From Elusimicrobiota bacterium (GTDB lineage: Bacteria > Elusimicrobiota > Elusimicrobia > JACQJN01): a stretch of 6,365 nt of DNA. The stretch lies in contig JACQJN010000110.1 of NCBI GenBank assembly GCA_016205085.1, positions 1 to 6,365 on the forward strand, in the 5' to 3' direction. A model generated the notes under the pieces. That model did not search any database, was not told the DNA's origin, and worked only from the letters and a program-made list of their open reading frames with translations. The first letter of the stretch is position 1, and every line of letters begins with the position of its first letter. A program made the position numbers and the translations under genes. This document shows, piece after piece, positions 1 to 6,216 of this stretch.

Positions 1-629
1 GTCCTGATAGAGGTTATGATTTCCCTGCCGATTCCCAGAAAGCGCGTTAAAAAACCGGAATACACAAGCACCAATGCCGCCGCCAAAAAGAAAAACCAGA
101 GAATCTTCCATATGGAATCCGGGGTTGTGAAATCCTGAAGGGTCAAAGGGCGGGTCTTGCGAAATTCCATCTTCTCGATGGAAATGGCATCCCCCCTTTC
201 TGGGGAGACCCCCAAAAGACCCCCGGTCACTTTCTGAATCAATTTGATGTCGGTATCTCGGGTGGCCTTATCCACGATGATCGTGGCCTGCACTCGCTTG
301 ACCATCGTCAAAGTAGCTCCCAGCGCCCCGGCTCCGGGAACCGCCGGATTCTGCTTGACCGGAACTCCCGGCATCACCTCTTCTTCAGAAACCTCCCTTT
401 TTTCCTGTTCGGTGCGTAAATCCACATTGATGATGACAATCAAATCCTCGGAGCCCAAAATCTCGGTCAACAAAGACCTGAGTCTTTTCTCTAAGGAACT
501 TTCCAAAGCCAGCTTGGCTTCGACCGTATTGGAAGTGGAATCCCGAGAGGCAGCAGAAACAAGGATGAAGGATGAAGGATGAAGGATGAAAAAAAACAAG
601 CAGGAAAGCAAAAATGAGAACCGCCACAT
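1..629 (-). CDS. FliF C-terminal-domain-like exported membrane protein (3' end outside window)
   Basis: Reading minus from ATG 629-627, the frame stays open for 209 codons and leaves the window. In-frame stops lie just upstream (TAG, GCT, TAG), so the start cannot move far; a GGAG lies about 12 nt before the ATG. Residues 1-27 form a hydrophobic Sec-type signal peptide with a likely cut near Val-Ser-Ala-Ala. Residues 36-157 resemble the periplasmic RBM3-like region of FliF: a charged helix (LEKRLRSLLTEILG), a strand (LIVIINVDLRTEQ), a MPGVP segment in a Pro/Gly-rich linker, then KRVQATIIVD and a segment ending in GVSPERGDAISIEKMEF, which parallels the FliF RGDxLxVxxxPF stretch. A membrane helix follows at about 173-194. 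The N-terminal FliF membrane helix and RBM1/RBM2 domains are absent, so this is not ordinary FliF. Whether it belongs to a motility, secretion or other envelope apparatus cannot be told. It probably is co-transcribed with rsmE, 57 nt upstream. The homology call is by eye. Confidence 0.72.
   Translation of the reverse strand, partial: MWRFSFLLSCLFFFILHPSSFILVSAASRDSTSNTVEAKLALESSLEKRLRSLLTEILGSEDLIVIINVDLRTEQEKREVSEEEVMPGVPVKQNPAVPGAGALGATLTMVKRVQATIIVDKATRDTDIKLIQKVTGGLLGVSPERGDAISIEKMEFRKTRPLTLQDFTTPDSIWKILWFFFLAAALVLVYSGFLTRFLGIGREIITSIR
561..588. repeat. Heptanucleotide tandem repeat, 4 perfect copies of AAGGATG
   Basis: On the plus strand the unit AAGGATG occurs at 561-567, 568-574, 575-581 and 582-588, followed directly by eight A residues (589-596). 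The array lies inside the signal-peptide coding region of the FliF-like gene, where it encodes an Ile-Leu-His-Pro-Ser-Ser-Phe type stretch on the minus strand. Seven is not a multiple of three, so gain or loss of one unit shifts the frame. Polymerase slippage is the inferred source of the repeat. Confidence 0.9.
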
Positions 630-686
630 AATGTTGAATCGCTCCAACTAAGCCTAACAGGAGTTTGTTAAATTTTCAAGTATTTT

Positions 687-1409
687 TTAGGAGAGTAAAA
701 TTAAGGAGGAGGCGACGAGGGCGGCGGTTTCGGAACGCAGGGTATGCATTCCCAAAGAAACAGGCTCCGCCCCCATCTTTTTACAGGATTCAATCTCGGA
801 TTCGGTAAAACCGCCCTCCGGTCCTATGAACAGACGGATCTCGCTGCCCGCCTGCACCCTGGCCCCAATCTCTTGAAGAGCGACTTGTATGCTGCGGCTT
901 TTTTCCTTTTCCCAAGCCACCAAAGAAAATCCCTCGCTGGATTTTAAAGCCTTCTCCAAAGTGACGGGAGAGCAGATCGCAGGCAGGCGGGATCTGCCCG
1001 ACTGCTTGCAAGCCGACAAGAGAATTTGACGCCACCGCTTCAGCTTACCCGCCTCGCGGAGCCTGATGCCGGTTCTTTCGGTCACAAGAGGACAAAATGT
1101 GGACACGCCTATCTCGGTGCCTTTTTCCAAAATATTTTCCACGGCATCCCGCGAAACAAGGGCAAAATAAAGTCCCAGGAGGTACCGAGGCGGCGCCTCC
1201 GCGATTTCGGAAAGAAGGGTTCCCTCCACCCCCCGCCCCCCCACCACGCGATCCAGGCGGGCCAGGTATTTTTTCCCCTCCCCGTCAAATATTTCCAACA
1301 CATCCATGGGTTTGTACCGCATCACGCGCACCAAATGGTGGGCTTCCGTCCCCCCCAAATGGAAAAAGCCATCCGAGATGCACTCGGATGGCACGAAAAA
1401 TTGAGGCAT
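687..1409 (-). CDS. rsmE: 16S rRNA (uracil(1498)-N3)-methyltransferase RsmE
   Basis: RsmE uses S-adenosylmethionine to methylate N3 of U1498 in helix 44 of 16S rRNA, acting on the 30S subunit in the cytoplasm. The 240-residue product has the family's normal length and layout: an N-terminal PUA-like RNA-binding domain (about 1-70, with FFVPSE and HHLVRVMR) and a C-terminal SPOUT methyltransferase domain with a trefoil knot. Diagnostic motifs are EKGTEIGV (95-102), ACKQSGRSRLP (133-143), LFIGPEGGFTESEI (193-206) and LGMHTLRSETAAL (219-231), the last two forming the SAM-binding knot. The ATG at 1409-1407 overlaps the dnaJ stop in a TGATG junction, implying translational coupling. A GTG three bases upstream (1412) would add one residue and is a possible alternative. 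The usual neighbour prmA is absent. The coding strand holds two G7 runs and one G6 run. Confidence 0.95.
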   Translation of the reverse strand: MPQFFVPSECISDGFFHLGGTEAHHLVRVMRYKPMDVLEIFDGEGKKYLARLDRVVGGRGVEGTLLSEIAEAPPRYLLGLYFALVSRDAVENILEKGTEIGVSTFCPLVTERTGIRLREAGKLKRWRQILLSACKQSGRSRLPAICSPVTLEKALKSSEGFSLVAWEKEKSRSIQVALQEIGARVQAGSEIRLFIGPEGGFTESEIESCKKMGAEPVSLGMHTLRSETAALVASSLILLS

Positions 1410-2521
1410 CACTCCCCGCCGAAAATCTTTTTGAAAATACTGGCCTCTTCTAGGTCCACCTTCTCTCCAAGGGTCTTGGCGAACTCCGCCAGGAGCTCCC
1501 TTTGCTTAGTGGTCAGGCTCTTAGGAATCTCCACCAGGACCTTGACCAAGAGGTCCCCATAGCCTCTCTGTCCTAATTTAGGCATTCCCTTTTCCCGGAC
1601 TCTGAAGATGGCTCCATCCTGGGTTCCCGCCGGAATTCGTATCTTGGCCTTCTCTTTATTCAGGGTGGGCACCTCCAGGGTACAGCCCATCGCCAGCCTA
1701 GGAAAAGAAAGATGACAATCATAAATCAAATCATTCCCCTGCCTTTCAAAATGGGAGTGGTGTTTCATGCGGACCAAAACATACAAGTCTCCGCTGTGAC
1801 CTCCCTTGGAACCGGCCTCCCCGGCTTCCTGGATCCTCAAAGTAGTCCCATCCTGAACTCCGGGAGGGATCCGCACCGTCAGTTGCGCTCGCCTGCGGGC
1901 CCTGCCGGCACCCCGGCAGTTCCGGCACGGGGTCTCGATCATCTGCCCCTCCCCGCCGCACTGGCCGCAGGTCTGGGTGAGCGAGAAAAATCCCTGAGCA
2001 AACTGAACCCTGCCTGATCCCTTACAGGTAGGGCAACGTTTTAGACCCGATCCTGGCTTGGCTCCCGCCCCCCCGCAAGCATCACACAGCTCCGTCCTTT
2101 CAAAACTGATGGGAATCTGAGTGCCGTGATAGGCATCCTCCAAGGAAACCTCCACGTCGTACTTTAAATCAGCCCCTCTGCGACCTCGCCCCCTTTGAGC
2201 CCGCCCCCCTCCGAAAAAGCTCTCAAAAATATCTCCAAAAACATCTCCGAAGTTGACGTTTTCAAAACCGCCGCCGAACCCAGGCCCGCCTCCCTGGCCC
2301 TGTACGCCCGCATGGCCGAATTGATCGTAGAGCTGTCTCTTTTTGGGATCCGAAAGAACCTCGTAGGCTTCGTTGAGTTCCTTGAATTTCTCCTCGGCCT
2401 GTTTGTTGCCGGGATTTCGATCCGGGTGGTATTTTAAAGCTGCCCTGCGGAAGGCGGACTTGATCTCATCGGCGGTGGCATTGCGAGGAACTCCTAGAAG
2501 TTGGTAGTAATCCGAAGGCAT
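1409..2521 (-). CDS. dnaJ: Molecular chaperone DnaJ (Hsp40, type I)
   Basis: DnaJ delivers unfolded clients to DnaK and stimulates its ATPase in the cytoplasm. From ATG 2521 the protein has 370 residues and the full type I layout. The J domain (about 4-68) carries the HPD triad at 32-34. A Gly/Phe-rich linker spans about 72-106. The zinc-binding domain has four CxxCxGxG-type repeats with Cys at 146/149, 163/166, 185/188 and 199/202, all intact, for two zinc ions. The two beta-barrel client-binding domains and the dimerisation tail follow. The frame extends to a GTG at 2545, but those eight extra residues precede the conserved J-domain start, and ATG 2521 overlaps the stop of the upstream small ORF (TAATG). 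I therefore choose ATG 2521. There is no clear ribosome binding site of its own, which fits translational coupling. Confidence 0.96.
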   Translation of the reverse strand: MPSDYYQLLGVPRNATADEIKSAFRRAALKYHPDRNPGNKQAEEKFKELNEAYEVLSDPKKRQLYDQFGHAGVQGQGGGPGFGGGFENVNFGDVFGDIFESFFGGGRAQRGRGRRGADLKYDVEVSLEDAYHGTQIPISFERTELCDACGGAGAKPGSGLKRCPTCKGSGRVQFAQGFFSLTQTCGQCGGEGQMIETPCRNCRGAGRARRRAQLTVRIPPGVQDGTTLRIQEAGEAGSKGGHSGDLYVLVRMKHHSHFERQGNDLIYDCHLSFPRLAMGCTLEVPTLNKEKAKIRIPAGTQDGAIFRVREKGMPKLGQRGYGDLLVKVLVEIPKSLTTKQRELLAEFAKTLGEKVDLEEASIFKKIFGGE

Positions 2522-2664
2522 TAATTCAAAACAGGCTTCATCCACCTCTTTTCAGAACCGCACTTGACACAGGAACTGGAAACATTGGCCTTGTTTTCCC
2601 GAAAAGGCCACTCCCATACATGCGCACAACTTTTCTGACTTTTCTTATTCATATCCCCTTTCAT
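2521..2664 (-). CDS. Small zinc-ribbon-like protein between dnaK and dnaJ (47 aa)
   Basis: I do not recognise this as a named gene. Reading minus from ATG 2664-2662 there are 47 codons and a TAA at 2523-2521. A good ribosome binding site (AGGGGAG) lies about 9 nt upstream of the ATG. An in-frame ATG at codon 5 is an alternative start. The product is basic and has Cys13 and His15 in a CAHVWEWPF segment, then Cys32 and Cys35 in CVKCG, followed by Lys/Arg and Trp. CxH plus CxxC spaced by 16 residues looks like a single zinc ribbon. Its stop overlaps the dnaJ ATG as TAATG, and it begins 33 nt after the dnaK stop, so it sits inside the operon. It could be a small co-chaperone or redox/zinc sensor, or simply a leader whose translation feeds dnaJ; the sequence does not decide. 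Spurious translation of an intergenic gap remains possible, but the RBS, Cys pattern and coupled stop argue for a real gene. Confidence 0.6.
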   Translation of the reverse strand: MKGDMNKKSQKSCAHVWEWPFRENKANVSSSCVKCGSEKRWMKPVLN

Positions 2665-2677
2665 ATTTTCTATCTCC

Positions 2678-2689
2678 CCTGCCGGCAGG
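2678..2689. repeat. 12-bp perfect palindrome CCTGCCGGCAGG
   Basis: The sequence reads identically on both strands and lies in the 33-nt gap between dnaK and the small zinc-ribbon-like ORF. It has no loop, so a stable RNA hairpin is unlikely, and no T-tract follows, so it is not an intrinsic terminator. Its last G residues on the minus strand run into the AGGGGAG ribosome binding site of the small ORF. It may be a protein-binding site or one copy of a dispersed short palindrome. Confidence 0.6.
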
Positions 2690-2697
2690 CAAGCTAT

Positions 2698-4563
2698 CTA
2701 CTTGCCTTCTTCCTTGGGTTCATCCACAACCTCCGCATCCACCACATTCTCCTTGGAACCACCAGTTCCCCCTTTGCCTTCTTTCCCATTAGGAGAGGCC
2801 CCTTGAGCCTTTTGAGACGCTTCCTTATAGATCATCTCAGCCAGCTTGTGGGAGACCTTGATCAAATCTTCTTTGGCGCGGTTGATCTTATCCATATCCT
2901 CCCCCTTTAAGGCCTCCTTCAACTCCGCCGAAGCCCTCTCAATGGACAGACGCTCCTCCTGAGAAACCTTATCTCCATAATCCTTCAGGCTCTTTTCAGT
3001 GGCATACAATATCGTATCCGCTTCGTTCCTGGTATGGGCCTTCTCCTGGTATTTCTTATCCTCCTCCGCGAACTGCTCCGCCTGCTTGACGAATTTTTCC
3101 ACCTCTTCCTTGTTCAACTTATTCGGAGCCGTGACCTTAATGGATTGCTCCTTGCCGGTACCCAGGTCCTTGGCTGTGACGTGCAAGATCCCATTGGCAT
3201 CTATATCGAAGGTTACCTCAATCTGAGGGATTCCGCGAGGGGCTGGCGGAATGCCCACCAAGTCAAATCGGCCCAAAGAAACATTGTCCCGGGCCCTGGC
3301 CCTCTCTCCCTGAAGAACATGCACCGTGACGGCCGTTTGATTGTCCGAAGCAGTGGAGAAGATTTGAGATTTTCGAACGGGAATCGTCGTATTCCTTTCG
3401 ATCAGCTTGGTGGATACCTCTCCCATCGTCTCAATCCCCAGAGATAAGGGCGTGACATCCAGAAGCAAAACGTCCTTGATCTCCCCGGTCAGCACCGCCG
3501 CCTGAACCGCCGCACCGCCGGCCACGCACTCCATGGGATCCACTCCCCGCTCCACCTTTTTACCCACAGTGTCCTCCACGAATTTCTGGACGATGGGCAT
3601 GCGGGTAGGTCCCCCCACCAGAATGATCTTGGAAACATCGGTGGCCTTGAGCTTGGCATCCGACAGGGCCTGATCGATGGAGGTCCGGCAACGGTTGACG
3701 ATAGGTCCCACCAACGATTCCAATTTGGCTCTGGAGAGCTTCAGCATCAGATGTTTGGGACCGGATTGGTCCGCCGATATAAAAGGAAGGTTGATCTCCG
3801 TCTCCAAAACCGAGGACAGCTCAATCTTCGCCTTCTCCACCGCTTCCTTGATCCTCTGCATGGCCATGGGGTCTTTTTTTAAGTCAATGCCCGACTCCTT
3901 TCTGAATTCTGACGTCACATAATCGATCAGAACATTATCCATGTCGGTACCGCCCAACTGGGTATCCCCGGAAGTCGAAATCACCTCAAAAACACCGCCT
4001 CCGAACTCCATAATCGTCACATCCAGAGTGCCCCCCCCCAAATCAAATACCATGATCTTCTCATCTTTCCCCTTCTTATCAATCCCGTAGGCCAAGCAGG
4101 CCGCCGTCGGCTCATTGATAATGCGAACCACCTCTAACCCCGCGATGGTCCCGGCGTCTTTGGTGGCCTGCCTTTGGTTGTCATTGAAATAGGCGGGCAC
4201 GGTGATCACCACCTTCTCCACCTTGTCTCCCAAAAAAGCCTCGGCATCACGCTTGACCTTCTGGAGCAGGAAAGCCGAAAGTTGTTGAGGGGTGTACTCC
4301 TTGCCACGGATCTTGTATTTGAAATCCTGGCCCATCTTGCGCTTGAAAGCCGTCACCGTTCCCTCAGGATTGGCCACCGCTTGGCGCCTGGCCGGCTCCC
4401 CGATCAAAAGCTGGTCATCCTTTGTAAAGGCGACATAAGAGGGAAAGGCCTTTCCGCCTAAGGAAGTTCCTTCGGCTGAGGGGATGATGGTTGATTTTCC
4501 GCCCTCCATCACCGCCGCCGCCGTATTAGATGTTCCCAGATCTATTCCTATAATTTTAGCCAT
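2698..4563 (-). CDS. dnaK: Molecular chaperone DnaK (Hsp70)
   Basis: DnaK is the ATP-driven cytoplasmic chaperone that binds exposed hydrophobic segments, working with DnaJ and the exchange factor GrpE. The 621-residue protein is complete. The actin-like ATPase domain (about 1-365) has phosphate loop 1 IGIDLGTSNT (5-14), VVITVPAYFND (118-128), INEPTAACLAYG (149-160), phosphate loop 2 FDLGGGTLD (173-181) and the adenosine motif ILVGGPTRMP (314-323). The interdomain linker VLLLDVTP (365-372) leads into the beta-sandwich substrate-binding domain, the helical lid (about 480-585) and a disordered Gly/Lys tail ending near DAEVVDEPKEEGK, the conserved acidic terminus. It lacks the roughly 24-residue insert of E. 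coli DnaK after residue 80. The ATG has a strong ribosome binding site (CGGAGG, spacing about 7). A G9 run encodes the DLGGGT glycines. It lies 22 nt downstream of grpE. Confidence 0.98.
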   Translation of the reverse strand: MAKIIGIDLGTSNTAAAVMEGGKSTIIPSAEGTSLGGKAFPSYVAFTKDDQLLIGEPARRQAVANPEGTVTAFKRKMGQDFKYKIRGKEYTPQQLSAFLLQKVKRDAEAFLGDKVEKVVITVPAYFNDNQRQATKDAGTIAGLEVVRIINEPTAACLAYGIDKKGKDEKIMVFDLGGGTLDVTIMEFGGGVFEVISTSGDTQLGGTDMDNVLIDYVTSEFRKESGIDLKKDPMAMQRIKEAVEKAKIELSSVLETEINLPFISADQSGPKHLMLKLSRAKLESLVGPIVNRCRTSIDQALSDAKLKATDVSKIILVGGPTRMPIVQKFVEDTVGKKVERGVDPMECVAGGAAVQAAVLTGEIKDVLLLDVTPLSLGIETMGEVSTKLIERNTTIPVRKSQIFSTASDNQTAVTVHVLQGERARARDNVSLGRFDLVGIPPAPRGIPQIEVTFDIDANGILHVTAKDLGTGKEQSIKVTAPNKLNKEEVEKFVKQAEQFAEEDKKYQEKAHTRNEADTILYATEKSLKDYGDKVSQEERLSIERASAELKEALKGEDMDKINRAKEDLIKVSHKLAEMIYKEASQKAQGASPNGKEGKGGTGGSKENVVDAEVVDEPKEEGK

Positions 4564-4567
4564 ATGA

Positions 4568-4580
4568 ATACCTCCGGTAT
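4568..4580 (-). promoter_or_regulatory. dnaK ribosome binding site inside a small hairpin
   Basis: On the minus strand ATACC, GGA, GGTAT forms a 5-bp stem with a 3-nt loop (a sixth G-U pair is possible). The Shine-Dalgarno bases CGGAGG of dnaK fall in the loop and both inner stem flanks, about 5-10 nt before the ATG. The ribosome binding site is clear; the hairpin is short and its regulatory role is inferred only. Confidence 0.45.
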
Positions 4581-4581
4581 C

Positions 4582-4609
4582 AGTTCTAAGTTCTAGGTCC
4601 TAGGTCTTC
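4582..4609. repeat. Degenerate heptamer tandem repeat at the grpE 3' end
   Basis: On the plus strand four 7-bp units follow each other: AGTTCTA, AGTTCTA, GGTCCTA and GGTCTTC, matching RGTYCTW except at the last base. The array covers the last codons and stop of grpE and runs toward the dnaK ribosome binding site. It encodes the DLGPRT tail of GrpE. Together with the array at 561-588 it is the second heptamer repeat in this window, with a different unit. Confidence 0.7.
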
Positions 4610-5107
4610 AAATGCATCAGACTTCGGATTGCTTTTCTTGGCGATCTTCACTCGGGCCGGTCTCAACACGACCCCGTTGATGCAAAATCCTTTCTGAAGC
4701 TCCTCCACCACCGTTCCTTCCGCCAACTCTTCCTTCTCCACCGCCCCCATCACCTCATGCTGCAGAGGATCCAACGGCCTGCCCAATGTCTCGATTGGGC
4801 GAACCCCCTCCGATTCAAAAAGTTTTTCAAATTCCTTGAATATCATTTCCATCCCGCGGATAAACTTAGCCGAATCGCCGGCGGACTTTTCCGTTTTTTG
4901 CGTCCGCAATTGTTCATGGGCCTTGAGCAAAACGTCATACAGGGGCAGAAGCTGAACCAATATCTGCGTCTTACCCCACTGGATCAAATCCGGTTTTTCC
5001 CGGTCCGCCCTTTTCCTAAAATTTTCGAATTCGGCCTTGAGCCTTAAAAGCTGGTCGTAATAGTCCTCGGTCTTTTCCTCAGACTTTTTTTGATTTTCCG
5101 CGCTCAC
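4586..5107 (-). CDS. grpE: Nucleotide exchange factor GrpE
   Basis: GrpE is the dimeric cytoplasmic factor that releases ADP from DnaK and so resets the chaperone cycle. The 173-residue product is within the usual range. It has a charged N-terminal helix, the long dimerisation coiled coil containing LRLKAEFENFRKRADRE (21-37), and the C-terminal beta-wing with GRPLDPLQHEVM (109-120), GTVVEELQKGF (131-141) and NGVVLRPARVKIAKK (144-158), all GrpE signatures. The start is GTG at 5107, preceded by GGAG at suitable spacing; no ATG occurs before the conserved coil. It overlaps the hrcA 3' end by 29 nt, implying coupled translation. The C-terminal tail after IAKK, ending in DLGPRT, runs into a heptamer tandem repeat and is probably not conserved. 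Confidence 0.96.
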   Translation of the reverse strand: MSAENQKKSEEKTEDYYDQLLRLKAEFENFRKRADREKPDLIQWGKTQILVQLLPLYDVLLKAHEQLRTQKTEKSAGDSAKFIRGMEMIFKEFEKLFESEGVRPIETLGRPLDPLQHEVMGAVEKEELAEGTVVEELQKGFCINGVVLRPARVKIAKKSNPKSDAFEDLGPRT

Positions 5108-6194
5108 CCCAACTCTCCAGAGTCCGGCTCACTACATGGCTGACAAAATTGACCAGGGCCATCATCTTGGGGTATTCCATCCGCTTAGACCCCAGGATAC
5201 CCAGGAGACCCACCCTCTTACCATGCACCCCGTAAGGCGCGGTCACTAAACTAAGATTCCGCAATTCTGGAACCATGTTTTCGGTTCCAATTTTCACCTG
5301 AACCACGCTCGGACCACCCGCCCCTCCCCGCAAGAGAGTTCCCTGAAGATGCTCCTGCAGTTGCTGTTCTAAAATCCGAGCCAACTTTTTCTTTTCATCC
5401 ACGATCCTAAGCAAAGACCTGAATTCCTCAAAATCTTCGAACCCACCCCCCGAAAGAAGCTGGCTGGTTCCCTCCACATAAAGCTCCTCCGATTCAGAAT
5501 ACTGCAGAACTTCTTTCAAAAGTCTCCGAGCGAGCCCCGCCATATCCTTGAACTCTTTCTCCGCCTGGGAAATTCTACTGGAAAAATCGTGTTGAATCTC
5601 CTTCATCCGCATCCCCTCTATCTTTTCATTCAAAAAGTCGGTCAGCAGATGAAGCCGCTCGGAAGGAACCTCCTGGCTAAATCTCAGAGGCCAGTGTTGC
5701 ACAAGACCGGACTGGGTCACCAAAATAGCCAATAGGTGATGGGGGCCCAGCGGCACAAGCTCCAGTCGCTGGACGCTGTCTTCTTGAAGTTTGGGAGAAA
5801 GGGCAAAACCGGCGGAACGGGATAGGACCGAAAGCATCTTGGAAGTTTGAGACAAAATATTAGTCAGTTCCTCTGTTCTCCTGGCATACTCCTTTTGGAT
5901 GCGTTCTCTCTCCTCCGCCGCCAACCTCTGCGTTTCCACCAGATAGTCCACATAAAAACGGTATCCCTTATCCGTTGGAATACGGCCGGCCGAGGGGTGC
6001 GACTGCGAAAGAAAACCCTCCTCCTCCAGCTCCTTTAGAATATTCCGGATCGTAGCGCTGGAAAGATTGAATTCGTCATCTCCCGCCACCATTTGGGAGC
6101 CGATGGGTTTAGAGGTCTGGATATAGTGATGGATGACCCATTCCAAAAGCTGTTTTTTTCGATCCTGGGCCACCTGTGGATCTAATACGCGCAT
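5079..6194 (-). CDS. hrcA: Heat-inducible transcription repressor HrcA
   Basis: HrcA is a dimeric DNA-binding repressor of class I heat-shock genes; it binds CIRCE operators and needs GroEL to stay active in the organisms studied. The 371-residue product is slightly longer than the usual 340-350. The N-terminal winged helix-turn-helix (about 10-75) contains IGSQMV, LSSATIRNILKELEEEGFLSQSHPSAGRIPT in two adjoining parts (44-60 and 61-74) and GYRFYVDYLV, all strongly typical. The central GAF-like and dimerisation regions follow, ending with the LRNLSLVTAPYGVHGKRVGLLGILGSKRMEYPKM stretch (split here by its conserved GxxG turns) near 307-345. ATG 6194 has AGGGA about 7 nt upstream. It is the first gene of the operon, about 20 nt downstream of a CIRCE element, so it should repress itself. 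Confidence 0.97.
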   Translation of the reverse strand: MRVLDPQVAQDRKKQLLEWVIHHYIQTSKPIGSQMVAGDDEFNLSSATIRNILKELEEEGFLSQSHPSAGRIPTDKGYRFYVDYLVETQRLAAEERERIQKEYARRTEELTNILSQTSKMLSVLSRSAGFALSPKLQEDSVQRLELVPLGPHHLLAILVTQSGLVQHWPLRFSQEVPSERLHLLTDFLNEKIEGMRMKEIQHDFSSRISQAEKEFKDMAGLARRLLKEVLQYSESEELYVEGTSQLLSGGGFEDFEEFRSLLRIVDEKKKLARILEQQLQEHLQGTLLRGGAGGPSVVQVKIGTENMVPELRNLSLVTAPYGVHGKRVGLLGILGSKRMEYPKMMALVNFVSHVVSRTLESWGERGKSKKV

Positions 6195-6216
6195 GTAGAT
6201 TTCCCTTAAAACAAAA

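Noticed and set aside
385..627. 80-codon minus-strand frame starting with GTG 627
   Set aside because: It overlaps the FliF-like frame in another phase and, after the repeat, gives Cys/His/Phe-rich sequence without domain character. It matters only as an alternative start if the repeat changes length.
651..679. Possible internal promoter for the FliF-like gene (TTGAAA, 17 bp, TAGGCT)
   Set aside because: The spacing is right but the -10 box matches only 3 of 6, so it is not distinguishable from chance.
630..686. Possible terminator between rsmE and the FliF-like gene
   Set aside because: Only a 5-bp TAACA/TGTTA stem without a following T-run is present.
1026..1562. 178-codon plus-strand frame opposite rsmE and dnaJ
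   Set aside because: Low-complexity Pro/Arg/His-rich product, antisense to two well-supported genes, with no recognisable motif.
2620..2910. Plus-strand frame with a hydrophobic N-terminus
   Set aside because: Antisense to the dnaK 3' end and the small ORF. Hydrophobicity follows from the complement of Lys/Glu-rich codons.
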